Assembly (NCBI GenBank): GCA_028226535.1
Contig: JAOJEG010000001.1
Location: 1-64,000, forward strand
Origin: Candidatus Pelagibacter sp.
Lineage (GTDB): Bacteria; Pseudomonadota; Alphaproteobacteria; Pelagibacterales; Pelagibacteraceae
Direction of reading: 5' to 3'
DNA length: 64,000 nucleotides
Translations under genes and position numbers: made by a program
Shown here: positions 1 to 8,871 of the stretch, in pieces
Numbering within the stretch: position 1 is the first letter of the stretch
Layout: each line of letters begins with the position of its first letter
The notes under the pieces: generated by a model
Seen by the model: only the letters and a program-made list of their open reading frames with translations
Database searches by the model: none
Told to the model about the DNA's origin: nothing

Positions 1-852
1 AAAGGTGTTAAAGTTGCAGTAGTGAATGCTGGAAAACCCTTGCCTATGCTTTCAGTTCAAGATGCGGTAACAGAAAACTTAATTGAACCAATTTTTATTG
101 GTGACAAAAAAGAAATTTTAAAATGTGCTAGAGATTTAAAATGGGATATTTCAAAATTTGAAATTATTGATGAGCCTATTGAAAATAATACAGCCAAAAT
201 AGCAGCACAACTTGCAAGCAAAGGTAAAGTAAAAATAATTGTCAAAGGGCATATTCATACAGATGTCCTAATGAAAGAAGTTTTAAAAAGAGAATACAAT
301 TTACTAGGTAAAACTAGATTAAGTCATATATGGCATATGACTGTAGAAAAAGATGATAAACCATTAATTATCACCGATGGGGCTTTAAATGTTTTACCAA
401 ATGTTAAAACTAAAATGCATATACTTAAAAATGCAATCAATTTTTCAAACAGAATAGGAATATCTAAACCAAAAGTAGCTGTTTTATCAGCAACTGAGGA
501 GGTTCTAGAAAGTGTTCCAAGCTCTTTAGATGCTGCTGAAATTACAAAATTGGCAAAAGATGAGAATTTAGAAGCTGATGTTTTTGGACCACTTGCATTT
601 GATAATAGTATTTCAAAAAAATCAGCTGGAATTAAAGGAATTAAAAATTCTGTAGCTGGAGAAGCAGACATATTATTGGTTCCAAGTGTAGAAACTGGAA
701 ATGGATTGGTTAAAATGATGATTTATTTTATGGGAGCGTGTGCTGCAGGAGTTGTGGTTGGTGGTAAGGTTCCTGTTGTAATTACTAGTAGATCAGATGA
801 GGCCCAAGCTAGATTAGCCTCAATTGCAGCAGCTGTAGTTGCTTTAGATTAA
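1..852 (+). CDS. Phosphate acetyl/butyryltransferase family protein (5' end outside window)
   Basis: The frame is open from base 1, so the true start lies upstream and a GTG at 22 is only an internal codon. The 284 visible residues have the PTA/PTB fold signature: the central segment with TDGALNVLPN (around residues 120-130) and a C-terminal part with DILLVPSVETGN followed by GACAAGVVVGGKVPVV. The family transfers acetyl or butyryl groups between CoA and phosphate in the cytoplasm. In SAR11 relatives such enzymes act after sulfonate or amino-acid breakdown. The HisD-family dehydrogenase 167 nt downstream may belong to the same catabolic route; that link is inference. Acetyl versus butyryl specificity cannot be read from the sequence. 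Confidence 0.85.
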   Translation, partial: KGVKVAVVNAGKPLPMLSVQDAVTENLIEPIFIGDKKEILKCARDLKWDISKFEIIDEPIENNTAKIAAQLASKGKVKIIVKGHIHTDVLMKEVLKREYNLLGKTRLSHIWHMTVEKDDKPLIITDGALNVLPNVKTKMHILKNAINFSNRIGISKPKVAVLSATEEVLESVPSSLDAAEITKLAKDENLEADVFGPLAFDNSISKKSAGIKGIKNSVAGEADILLVPSVETGNGLVKMMIYFMGACAAGVVVGGKVPVVITSRSDEAQARLASIAAAVVALD

Positions 853-867
853 TTCTAAATTAAATTT

Positions 868-957
868 ATGAAACCATTCGATTATATTAGTTTATATCTC
901 TTAGTAATTATTTTATGTATCGCTAGCGTAAATATCGCATACAGGTATTACTTTTAA
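868..957 (+). CDS. Possible 29-aa single-pass membrane peptide
   Basis: A short ATG-to-TAA frame lies 15 nt after the preceding stop codon. The product starts MKPFDYIS, has a hydrophobic middle (LYLLVIILCIASVNIA) long enough for one membrane helix, and ends YRYYF. There is no clear Shine-Dalgarno site, but translation could be coupled to the gene before it. It occupies most of the 167-nt gap before the HisD-family gene. No family is recognised; it may be a chance frame in A/T-rich DNA. Confidence 0.35.
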   Translation: MKPFDYISLYLLVIILCIASVNIAYRYYF

Positions 958-1019
958 ATTATTGAACAAAATCCAATTTTACTCTATTAAGATTATCTTA
1001 AATCAAAAGGAAATAATCA

Positions 1020-2306
1020 ATGGCTATACAATACTTAAAAAAATCACCTAAAACATCTTCAACAGATGATACTAAAACCAGAGAAATTGTTGAAAATATT
1101 CTTAGAGATATAGAGCAATCTAAAGAAGAAGGATGTAAAGAATATTCAAAAAAATTTGATAAATATGAGGGTGATGTAGTCGTTTCAAAAGAAAGAATTG
1201 AAGAAATTAAAAAAGATTTAGATCAAAAAACAAAAGATGACATCCAATTTTCTCATGAAAGAGTTAGAAAATTTGCTGAAGCACAATTAAAAAATTATGG
1301 TCAGGATTTTGAAGTTGAATTATCTGACGGATTATTTGCAGGACAAAAATTAATTCCTGTTAATACAGCGGGTTGTTATGTGCCAGCAGGTAGATATGCT
1401 CATATAGCTTCAGCTGTAATGAGTGTAACCACCGCTAAAGTAGCTGGTGTAAAAAATATTATTGTAGCAAGTTCGCCAAAACCAGGTGTGGGTGTTCATC
1501 CATCAATTGTTTATACTGCTGATCTTTGTGGTGCAGACTCAATTTTAAACTTAGGTGGCGTTCAAGGTATAGCTGCAATGACTAATGGATTATTTGGTAA
1601 CGCACCAGCTGATATATTGGTTGGTCCAGGTAACCAATTTGTTGCTGAAGCAAAAAGAATGTTATTTGGTAAAGTTGGAATTGATTTATTTGCAGGTCCA
1701 ACGGAAATAGCAGTAATTGCTGATGACAAAGCTGACGAAGAGTTAGTTTCAGTTGACCTAGTTGGTCAAGCTGAACACGGTTACAATTCACCAGCATGGT
1801 TATATACCACAAGTAAAAGAGTTGCTGATTATGTGATCAAAAGAGTACCAGAACTAATTGCTGAACTTCCAGAACTACCAAGAGAAAATGCAGGCGCGGC
1901 ATGGAGAGATTACGGAGAAGTAATACTTTGTGATACTGACGAAGAAATGGCAACTATTAGCGATGAATATGCTCCTGAACACTTAGAAGTACAAACTCAA
2001 AACTTAGAATGGTTTCATAAAAGATTAAAAAATTATGGATCTTTATTTATAGGGGAAGAAACTACCGTTGCTTATGGTGATAAATGTTCTGGAACAAACC
2101 ATATATTACCAACAAAAGGTGCTGGAAGATACACTGGAGGATTATTTGTTGGAAAATTTATCAAAACTTTGAGTTTTCAAAGAATGACTAAAGAGTCGAC
2201 TAAAACGGTCGGGGCTGCTTGTGCAAGAATTTCAAGATATGAAGGAATGGAAGCGCACGCAAGAACAGGTGATGCTAGATTAAGAAAATATGGATTTCAA
2301 AATTAA
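1020..2306 (+). CDS. HisD-family dehydrogenase, possibly HpsN-like sulfopropanediol dehydrogenase
   Basis: This 428-aa protein is full length for the histidinol dehydrogenase family. The family's metal and catalytic positions are visible: QAEHG near residue 250, APEHLE near 320, GDKCSGTNHILPT near 350, and EGMEAH near the C-terminus. The usual HGPDS is HGYNS here. There are no his genes around it, so histidine synthesis is unlikely. HisD paralogues such as HpsN oxidise C3 sulfonates (2,3-dihydroxypropane-1-sulfonate) in marine alphaproteobacteria, and the neighbouring phosphotransacetylase would suit a sulfonate or polyol route; this is inference. The start is supported by aaaggaaat about 8 nt upstream. 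It ends tail to tail with the next gene, sharing 4 nt. Confidence 0.8.
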   Translation: MAIQYLKKSPKTSSTDDTKTREIVENILRDIEQSKEEGCKEYSKKFDKYEGDVVVSKERIEEIKKDLDQKTKDDIQFSHERVRKFAEAQLKNYGQDFEVELSDGLFAGQKLIPVNTAGCYVPAGRYAHIASAVMSVTTAKVAGVKNIIVASSPKPGVGVHPSIVYTADLCGADSILNLGGVQGIAAMTNGLFGNAPADILVGPGNQFVAEAKRMLFGKVGIDLFAGPTEIAVIADDKADEELVSVDLVGQAEHGYNSPAWLYTTSKRVADYVIKRVPELIAELPELPRENAGAAWRDYGEVILCDTDEEMATISDEYAPEHLEVQTQNLEWFHKRLKNYGSLFIGEETTVAYGDKCSGTNHILPTKGAGRYTGGLFVGKFIKTLSFQRMTKESTKTVGAACARISRYEGMEAHARTGDARLRKYGFQN

Positions 2307-3358
2307 GACTTAATCCTTTTTCCATTTTCATCAAAAACAAAAATATCTTTTGAATTAAATCCTACTGTATTTTCTATGGTGTGATTACTTGGAATTTTTG
2401 CACTTATTTCGTATTGATCCATTTTAATATATACAATTTTTTCATTACCTAGATTTTCAACTAAATCTACTTTTGGACTAAATTTATACTCACTATTTTC
2501 AGAAACATTAAAATGCTCTGGTCTTATACCAAGATAATAATCTTTTTTAGAAAAATTTATTCCATCAATCTTAATGTTATTGCCAAGGAAATTTATTTGA
2601 TTATTTGAAACAATGTTTTCACTGGTAATTTTTAATATATTCATTTTTGGAGTTCCAATAAATTGAGCTACGAATATATTTGAAGGATCACTATATATTT
2701 CATCTGGTGTACCGACTTGTTCTATGTTTCCATGATTTAAAATAACTATTCGGTCAGCTAAAGTCATAGCTTCTACCTGATCATGGGTAACATAAATCAT
2801 ATTAGTTTTTATTTGATTGTGTAATTTTGAAATTTCAACCCTCATTTCAGCTCTTAATGCTGCATCAAGATTTGATAGAGGCTCATCAAATAAAAAAATT
2901 TTGGGATTTCTTGTAATAGCTCTACCAATAGCAACTCTTTGTCTTTGACCTCCTGAAAGTTGTTTGGGTTTTCTCTCTAACAATTCCTCAATTTTTAAAA
3001 TTTTAGCAGCTTGCATGACTTTTTGCTCAATTTCTTCTTTAGGTCTTTTTTCAATTTTTAAACCAAAAGACATATTTTCATAAACATTCATATGTGGATA
3101 CAAAGCATATGATTGAAAAACCATTGCTGTTTCTCTTTTTGATGGATGTAGTTCGTTAACCAATTGATCATTAATAAAAATCTCTCCTTCGTCAATTTGC
3201 TCCAATCCTGCAATCATTCTTAATAAGGTAGATTTTCCACAACCTGAAGGTCCAACTAATACTAAAAATTCATCTTCTTTACCTTCAAGATTAAAATTAT
3301 TTATAATTTTATTTGATCCAAAAGATTTATGAATATTGGTAAATTTTATATTAGACAT
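2303..3358 (-). CDS. ABC transporter ATP-binding protein, MalK/UgpC (CUT1) type
   Basis: 351 aa. The nucleotide-binding domain has Walker A GPSGCGKST (residues 36-44), signature LSGGQRQRVAIGRA, Walker B IFLFDEP followed by a D-loop SNLD, and an H-loop in VTHDQVEAMTLADR. About 115 C-terminal residues form the TOBE/OB regulatory domain typical of sugar-type (MalK, UgpC) ATPases; IRPEHF is a usual marker. It probably powers the importer whose binding protein and two permeases lie at 7637-10821, since those genes lack an ATPase and none other of this type is in the window. The gene follows the SnoaL-like gene at 3361 by 2 nt, so the two are likely cotranscribed. Confidence 0.9.
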   Translation of the reverse strand: MSNIKFTNIHKSFGSNKIINNFNLEGKEDEFLVLVGPSGCGKSTLLRMIAGLEQIDEGEIFINDQLVNELHPSKRETAMVFQSYALYPHMNVYENMSFGLKIEKRPKEEIEQKVMQAAKILKIEELLERKPKQLSGGQRQRVAIGRAITRNPKIFLFDEPLSNLDAALRAEMRVEISKLHNQIKTNMIYVTHDQVEAMTLADRIVILNHGNIEQVGTPDEIYSDPSNIFVAQFIGTPKMNILKITSENIVSNNQINFLGNNIKIDGINFSKKDYYLGIRPEHFNVSENSEYKFSPKVDLVENLGNEKIVYIKMDQYEISAKIPSNHTIENTVGFNSKDIFVFDENGKRIKS

Positions 3359-3360
3359 TG

Positions 3361-4446
3361 TTATTCTTTTATCAGTTCAAAAATATCAATACCAATTTGA
3401 TTTAAAATATGAGCTATGTCAATCGGAACCCAATTCTCTCTTATTTTGCCTTCATCATGATGATAAAAATCCATTACTCTCATTGTAACATTCTTATTAT
3501 TTGGGGGATATCCTAACCAGTCATTAGAACCATATGTGGCTTGAATACTATGCCATCCTGCAGTTAGGGAAAATTTTCCATCTCCTAATTCAGAATAATG
3601 ACCTAGTTTCCAGTAATTTCTTTCTTTAAAAGTTTTTCTAAAAGGTAATTGATGATTGTCAACAAAACCCTCTAAAGATCTTGCTGTACCTATTCCACTT
3701 GGCCCATACCAAATCATTTTATCATGCCAAAATTCTGCTTGAGGATGATTAATTAGTTTTGATTTTAATTCTTCATCTGAATTACTATCTAATTCAGGTT
3801 TAATGTTTAGGCTTCTTTGCATGGTTAGTGCCTGTTCTAAATTCAATTTAGAAATATTAAGATCTTTTTCAGAATGATTTACTCCATCAGCATTTATTGG
3901 ATTTAACCAATTACCTTCAGCACCTCTTGATTTATTTATTGGAAGAACTCCTGTTTGAAAAATTAAGTCTATTACATCAATTAAAATATGGCTTTCAACT
4001 ATTTTATCATTTTTCAATTCGTGTATTTCACAACATCTGAGATTTACCATCTTATTGTTTGGCTTTATTCCAAGCCAAGTTTTTTTAAAAATTCCAGAAA
4101 GTGTAGATATAGAAGCAACTTGTATTTTATCTCTAAAAGTTCCTCCGATAATAAGTTGTGATCTTCTTTCTAGATCTGGGAAAGACTCAAATAAAGGTAA
4201 CCAATAATCGTTCTTAAATTGATCAATACCTACAAATTCATTAATTGGGTGAAAACAATTTACTTTAACATTTCTATCAAAATATTTGTTTAAATTAACA
4301 TCTAGAGTAGATTTACCAGAATGGACTATGTCTGTTAAATAATTTTTTACTTTTTGTTTGTTTCTATAATTCTCTTCAGGAGTAATAATAATATTTTTTA
4401 CGTCTTCTTGTCCTTTAAGTCCTGTGTCAAAATTTTCAATTTTCAT
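3361..4446 (-). CDS. Double SnoaL-like (NTF2-fold) domain protein
   Basis: About 361 aa from MKIENF. An upstream ATG at 4479 is in frame, but it would add a hydrophobic 11-residue leader and leave only 8 nt to the divergent gene, so 4446 is preferred. Two tandem SnoaL-like units are visible: residues about 35-170 (EFVGIDQF, then NLRCCEIHELKNDKIVESHILIDVID) and about 235-361 (ending MRVMDFYHHDEGKIRENW, then a VPIDIAHILNQIG segment). SnoaL folds serve as small hydrophobic-pocket cyclases, hydrolases or isomerases. A second double-SnoaL protein lies at 5432, so this island encodes four such domains. The substrate is unknown. The gene is cotranscribed with the ATPase gene. Confidence 0.75.
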   Translation of the reverse strand: MKIENFDTGLKGQEDVKNIIITPEENYRNKQKVKNYLTDIVHSGKSTLDVNLNKYFDRNVKVNCFHPINEFVGIDQFKNDYWLPLFESFPDLERRSQLIIGGTFRDKIQVASISTLSGIFKKTWLGIKPNNKMVNLRCCEIHELKNDKIVESHILIDVIDLIFQTGVLPINKSRGAEGNWLNPINADGVNHSEKDLNISKLNLEQALTMQRSLNIKPELDSNSDEELKSKLINHPQAEFWHDKMIWYGPSGIGTARSLEGFVDNHQLPFRKTFKERNYWKLGHYSELGDGKFSLTAGWHSIQATYGSNDWLGYPPNNKNVTMRVMDFYHHDEGKIRENWVPIDIAHILNQIGIDIFELIKE

Positions 4447-4487
4447 ATATAAAACACTTATATTTAATAAAAAGATCAATAAATATT

Positions 4488-5432
4488 ATGACTGAAAGAA
4501 TTGCAAGATTTAATGAGCTAACACCTAGCACCTTACCTTTTGTGGAAGGAAGAATTGATGGTCATAAAGAAAGAAAAAATTATTCAATTGTCGGTCCTGG
4601 TGTCGCAGAGGATAGTCAGCAGTCAGTCAAGATTTCTAAACCTCATGGTTATAATCTTGGTGCAGTTAGTGCAAATCCAAAAAACGGCTCTGGATTACAC
4701 AGCCACACAACAGCTGAAGTTTTTTTAATTTATTCTGGTAGTTGGAGATTTTATTGGGGAGCAGATGGTAGAAATGAAATAATTTTAAGTAAAGGCGATA
4801 TTATTTCAATGCCAACAAACATGTTTAGAGGTTTTGAAAATGCAGGTGATGAAGAAGGTTTAATTTTTGTTGTACTTGGTAACGATGATCCTGGAATAAT
4901 AACATGGGTTCCAAATGTTTTGATTAAAGCAAAAGAGACTGGGTTAGCTTTATTAGATGATAACTCATTAATTGATCTAAAAGAAAATGAAATACCTCCA
5001 AATAGAAAACTATTAGAGCCTATTACAAATGAAACGCTTCAAAAGTTTGATAATTACCGAATAGATGAAATTGAAAAATTTATTTGTAGGTTTAAAAATC
5101 AAACTAATCATGAAATAAACTTAAATAATGGAATTAAATTAATTCAGATTATTGGAAGTAGTTTTTCTAACAAAAACTATAATGCAATAATTGATCATGA
5201 TACTGGTTTTAATTTAAGTATTTTAAAAGGCAAACATGGTCTAATTGAGGATTTAGTCTTTGATAAACCAACAATTTTATTTGCACAAAAGGGAAATTGG
5301 AAAGTTAAGATTGAAGAAAACGAATTTAATATAAATTCAAAAGATACTTTTTCTCTTCCTTTAAATACTAAAGTTAGTGTTTCAATTGATAATAATGAAG
5401 ACTGTTTTTTAAATTGTGTTAGTAAAGCCTAA
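4488..5432 (+). CDS. Bicupin-like protein with one intact metal-binding cupin
   Basis: 314 aa. The N-terminal cupin keeps HSH (His71 and His73) and Glu77 in GLHSHTTAEVFLIYSG, and a second strand block GDIISMPTNMFRGFENAG where the usual third histidine is not obvious. The C-terminal half, about 200-314, has cupin-like strands (GKHGLIEDL, then KGNWKVKIEENEF) without metal ligands, as in many bicupins. Cupins of this kind are dioxygenases, isomerases or ligand sensors; which one applies cannot be read here. It starts the rightward operon of the island, divergent from the SnoaL gene at 4446, and its stop overlaps the next ATG by one base (TAATG). Confidence 0.75.
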   Translation: MTERIARFNELTPSTLPFVEGRIDGHKERKNYSIVGPGVAEDSQQSVKISKPHGYNLGAVSANPKNGSGLHSHTTAEVFLIYSGSWRFYWGADGRNEIILSKGDIISMPTNMFRGFENAGDEEGLIFVVLGNDDPGIITWVPNVLIKAKETGLALLDDNSLIDLKENEIPPNRKLLEPITNETLQKFDNYRIDEIEKFICRFKNQTNHEINLNNGIKLIQIIGSSFSNKNYNAIIDHDTGFNLSILKGKHGLIEDLVFDKPTILFAQKGNWKVKIEENEFNINSKDTFSLPLNTKVSVSIDNNEDCFLNCVSKA

Positions 5433-6394
5433 TGAAGGGCTTTGATAAAAAATATGTAGACTTTCCAGATTATATCTTAAAAATTACAAAACAAATTTGG
5501 GAAGGTAAAGACGTAGAGTCTATTGGTGAATTTTATACAGATAATATTCCTGTAAGATCACCTTTTGGAATAACTTATGGCAACAAACCTGTAATTGATG
5601 CTACTCACAATACTTTAAAAGAATTTCCAAATAGGCAGTTACTAGGTGAAGATGTTATCTGGAATGGTAATGATGATGTGGGCTATCATTCCTCTCACAG
5701 AATATTAAGTAAGGGAACACATTTAGGTGATGGTTTTTATGGTAAACCCACTGGTAAGGATATTTATTATAGAGTAATAGCAGATTGTGCTTGTAAAGAT
5801 AATCAGGTCTACGATGAATGGATTGTAAGAGATCAAGGAGCAATGGTAAGACAAATTGGTTATTCGCCCAAAGAGTTCGCACAAATAATGATTGATAAAG
5901 AAGGTGGAGTCGATAAAGCAAACAAACTTTTTGATAAAAGTGAGGTAAAACCATCAGATTATCGTCCTGAAGATGTAAGAATAAATTCAGCAGGTGAAAA
6001 ATATTCAAAAATATTAAATAGTGTTTTTGAAGAGAATTATGATTTCAGTGACTATAATAGGGCTTCAAGTATTTACTGGCCTGGAAACAGATTGGGTCAT
6101 GGACGAGAGGATATTGCAAAGTTTTGGAATTCATTAAAAAATATTTTTACAGAAATAAAATTTAATATTGAACATGTAGGATATTTAGATGAGCCAAACA
6201 AGAACCCCAGAGCATCAATTAGATGGTTTCTAGAAGGTAAACATTCTAATGATAGTGATGATTATGGTAAAAAAACAAATTCTAAATTATTTATCATGGG
6301 AATAAATCATGTAGAGTTAAATAAAGATGGAATTATAAGAGAGTGGGTTTTGTTTGATGAAGTTGCTATTTGGAAACAAATTCTAATGAATTAA
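5432..6394 (+). CDS. Second double SnoaL-like domain protein
   Basis: 320 aa with two NTF2/SnoaL-like halves: residues about 12-140, with FYTDNIPVRSPFG, then YRVIADCACKDNQVYDEW and IVRDQGAMVRQIG, and about 190-320, with SSIYWPGNRLGHGREDI and HVELNKDGIIREWVLFDEVA. The layout resembles the product of 3361-4446, so the two may form a hetero-oligomer or act on successive intermediates (inference). Translation is probably coupled to the cupin gene, since the stop and start codons overlap. The stop lies 11 nt before the preferred ATG of the methyltransferase gene. The reaction is unknown. Confidence 0.75.
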   Translation: MKGFDKKYVDFPDYILKITKQIWEGKDVESIGEFYTDNIPVRSPFGITYGNKPVIDATHNTLKEFPNRQLLGEDVIWNGNDDVGYHSSHRILSKGTHLGDGFYGKPTGKDIYYRVIADCACKDNQVYDEWIVRDQGAMVRQIGYSPKEFAQIMIDKEGGVDKANKLFDKSEVKPSDYRPEDVRINSAGEKYSKILNSVFEENYDFSDYNRASSIYWPGNRLGHGREDIAKFWNSLKNIFTEIKFNIEHVGYLDEPNKNPRASIRWFLEGKHSNDSDDYGKKTNSKLFIMGINHVELNKDGIIREWVLFDEVAIWKQILMN

Positions 6395-6405
6395 TAATAA
6401 ATATT

Positions 6406-7533
6406 ATGACTAAGATTAAAACAACACATGTTGGAAGTTTGCCAAGATCGAATGAGCTTTCTGAACTTTTATTCAAAAAAGATAAAAAAGAAAAAATAGA
6501 TCTCGATAATTTTGATGCAGTAGTAAAAAATGATGTTAAAAAAATTGTTAAGAAACAAGTAGACTTGGGTATAGATTTTATTAGCGACGGCGAGATGTCT
6601 AAAATCAGTTATGCAACCTATGTTAAAGATAGAATTGATGGTTTTTCTGGTGAGAGTGAAAGAAAAGCTCCGAAAGACCTTGATGATTTTCCAACATTTA
6701 AAGAACGAATTGCAAGGAGCGGTGGAACTCCGAGTTATACAAGACCATGCTGTACTAACGAGTTAAAAATTAAGGATACTCTATCTTTAACAAAAGACAT
6801 TAATAATTTTAAAGAAGCCCTAAAAGAAAATAATCATATCCACGCATTTATGAATGCAGCTTCTCCAGGTGTAATTTCTGCTTTCTTGCCAAATAAGTTT
6901 TATAAAAATGATGATGAGTATTTAAGCTCACTATCAAAAATTATGAAGCAAGAGTATGAAGAAATCGTCTCTAATGACATTTATTTACAATTGGATTGTC
7001 CAGATTTAGCCTTAGCAAGACACATGACTTTTAAAGATTTATCAGAAGGAGATTTTTTAAAAAGAGCAGAAAAACAAATCGAGTTTCTTAACCAATCTTT
7101 AGAAAATATTCCTCAATCTAAGATTAGAATGCATATTTGTTGGGGAAATTATGAGGGTCCACATTTACACGATATTTCTTTAGCAAAAATTCTACCTTTA
7201 ATTCTAAAGGCAAATGTTGGCACTTATTTGCTCGAGTCGTCAAACCCAAGGCATTCACATGAATGGCAAGCATTTGAAAATATAAAATTACCCCAAGACA
7301 AAATTATTGCTCCAGGAGTAATAGACTCTACTACAAATTTTGTTGAACATCCTGAAGTTGTAAAAAATAGATTGGTTCAGTTTTCAAAAGTTGTTGATAA
7401 AGAACAGTTAATGGCTGGAACAGATTGTGGCTTTAGTACTTTTGCTGGATTTGGAAATGTTGATGAAAACATAGCTTATAAAAAATTAGAGTCTCTAGTA
7501 ATTGGCACAAATTTAGCATCTCAATCAATCTAA
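6406..7533 (+). CDS. Core-MetE-type cobalamin-independent methyltransferase
   Basis: The ATG at 6406 gives 375 aa starting TKIKTTHVGSLPRS, the usual start of this family. An upstream in-frame ATG at 6370 lies inside the preceding gene and is unlikely. Only the C-terminal catalytic barrel of MetE is present; full MetE has about 750 aa. The four zinc ligands of MetE are all visible: His243 and Cys245 in MHICWG, Glu277 in LLESSN, Cys341 in GTDCGFST. The family moves a methyl group to a thiol. Without the N-terminal half, folate-dependent methionine synthesis is doubtful. In this catabolic island demethylation of an imported methylated compound is more likely (inference). Confidence 0.85.
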   Translation: MTKIKTTHVGSLPRSNELSELLFKKDKKEKIDLDNFDAVVKNDVKKIVKKQVDLGIDFISDGEMSKISYATYVKDRIDGFSGESERKAPKDLDDFPTFKERIARSGGTPSYTRPCCTNELKIKDTLSLTKDINNFKEALKENNHIHAFMNAASPGVISAFLPNKFYKNDDEYLSSLSKIMKQEYEEIVSNDIYLQLDCPDLALARHMTFKDLSEGDFLKRAEKQIEFLNQSLENIPQSKIRMHICWGNYEGPHLHDISLAKILPLILKANVGTYLLESSNPRHSHEWQAFENIKLPQDKIIAPGVIDSTTNFVEHPEVVKNRLVQFSKVVDKEQLMAGTDCGFSTFAGFGNVDENIAYKKLESLVIGTNLASQSI

Positions 7534-7636
7534 TTTTTTTCTTTTCAATAGACAAAAATAACGACAAAATGTCCTAATAAAATACTTACGGGTATTTGAT
7601 AGGGTTTAATTCTTAATTTAATGAAAGGTAATAAAT

Positions 7637-8857
7637 ATGAAAAAAATATTAATAGCATTATCATTTCTACTATTTGGTACTTATGCTAATGCAGATTGTA
7701 ATATTAAATCTGGTTCTATAAACATTTTAGCAAATGATTTTCCAGCATTAAGAACTTTAGTTGAAACTGCAAAAGAATGTAAAGGAAGTGCTGACTTCAA
7801 AGTTACACATTCGGCTGAGCATAATAAAATTGCTGTGCCTGCATTAACAGCAAATCCATCAGAATTTTCTGTCAGGGTTGCTGCTAACAGTTCTATTGTT
7901 CCATTAATGAATGCTGACTTAATCAGACCTATGAATGATTTGGTTAAAAAGTATGGTAAAGGAATTCAAGACTCTCAATTAATTACCATCGATGGAAAAG
8001 TAATGGCTGTAGCATTTATGGCTAATACTCAACATTTATACGTAAGAACTGATGTTTTAAAAGAAAATGGTATTGCGATTCCAAAAACTTATGAAGAAGT
8101 AGTTGCGGCTGCTGAAAAAATTAGAGCTGCTGGAAAAATGAAATATCCTTATGCTGCTGCTTATAAAGCAGGATGGAACTTAGCTGAAGAATTTGTAAAT
8201 ATGTACATTGGACACGGTGGTGAATTCTTTAAAGCAGGAACTGCTAAACCAAATGTTAACAACGCTAAAGGTGTTGCAACACTGAACATGTTAAAAAAAT
8301 TAGCTGATTTAAGTAATCCTGATTATTTAACACATGATAGTGAAGCTATTAAGGTTGAATGGGAAGCTGGTAATGTAGCTATCATGACTTTATGGGCGTC
8401 AAGATCTGGTACTTTATTAGATGATGAAGGTGATGCGAAAATTACTGCTGCTACTAAATTAGTTGCACCGGCAACAGTTGGTGGTGGAAATATACCTGCT
8501 GCAACATTATGGTGGGATGGTTTTACCCTTGCTAAAAATAGACCTGATGCTGACGCAGAAGCTTCATTTAGAGCAATGGCTCACGCCGCTTCATCAAAAG
8601 AGATGGTTGCTAAAGCTTCAGACCAAGCTGTTTGGTTAGTTGAAGGTTTTGTACCAGGTCCAAAATCAGTTGGTGTTATTGAAGCAGTTAAAATGGGAGC
8701 TAAACCATATCCAATGTTACCACAAATGGGTTTAATGCATGGTGCACTTGGAAGTGAAATCGTTGAATTTTTACAAGGAAACGAGACTGCTGAGCAAGCT
8801 TTAAAAGATGTCGAAGCTGCATACATGACTAAAGCAAAAGAACAAGGTTTTCTATAA
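7637..8857 (+). CDS. Family 1 extracellular solute-binding protein of a CUT1-type ABC importer
   Basis: 406 aa with a signal peptide (MKKILIALSFLLFGTYANA, predicted cut after residue 19). The mature protein has the cluster-D sugar/polyol-binding architecture: VRVAANSSIVPLMNADLIRP near the N-terminus, PKTYEEVVAAAEKI around residue 155, and LWWDGFTLAKN late in the protein. It delivers substrate in the periplasm to the permeases encoded at 8909 and 9940. It is preceded by a 103-nt promoter-sized gap and an aaagg Shine-Dalgarno site. A strong hairpin follows the stop codon. The ligand is unknown; the methyltransferase next to it suggests a methylated organic compound rather than a plain sugar (inference). 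Confidence 0.9.
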   Translation: MKKILIALSFLLFGTYANADCNIKSGSINILANDFPALRTLVETAKECKGSADFKVTHSAEHNKIAVPALTANPSEFSVRVAANSSIVPLMNADLIRPMNDLVKKYGKGIQDSQLITIDGKVMAVAFMANTQHLYVRTDVLKENGIAIPKTYEEVVAAAEKIRAAGKMKYPYAAAYKAGWNLAEEFVNMYIGHGGEFFKAGTAKPNVNNAKGVATLNMLKKLADLSNPDYLTHDSEAIKVEWEAGNVAIMTLWASRSGTLLDDEGDAKITAATKLVAPATVGGGNIPAATLWWDGFTLAKNRPDADAEASFRAMAHAASSKEMVAKASDQAVWLVEGFVPGPKSVGVIEAVKMGAKPYPMLPQMGLMHGALGSEIVEFLQGNETAEQALKDVEAAYMTKAKEQGFL

Positions 8858-8871
8858 AATCTAGATTAAAT

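Noticed and set aside
4446..4479. Longer start of the SnoaL gene at 4479
   Set aside because: It adds a hydrophobic leader not typical of cytoplasmic SnoaL proteins and leaves 8 nt for a divergent control region.
6370..6405. Upstream start of the MetE-core gene
   Set aside because: It lies inside the preceding gene, and the family begins at the TKIKTTHVGSLPRS segment encoded from 6406.
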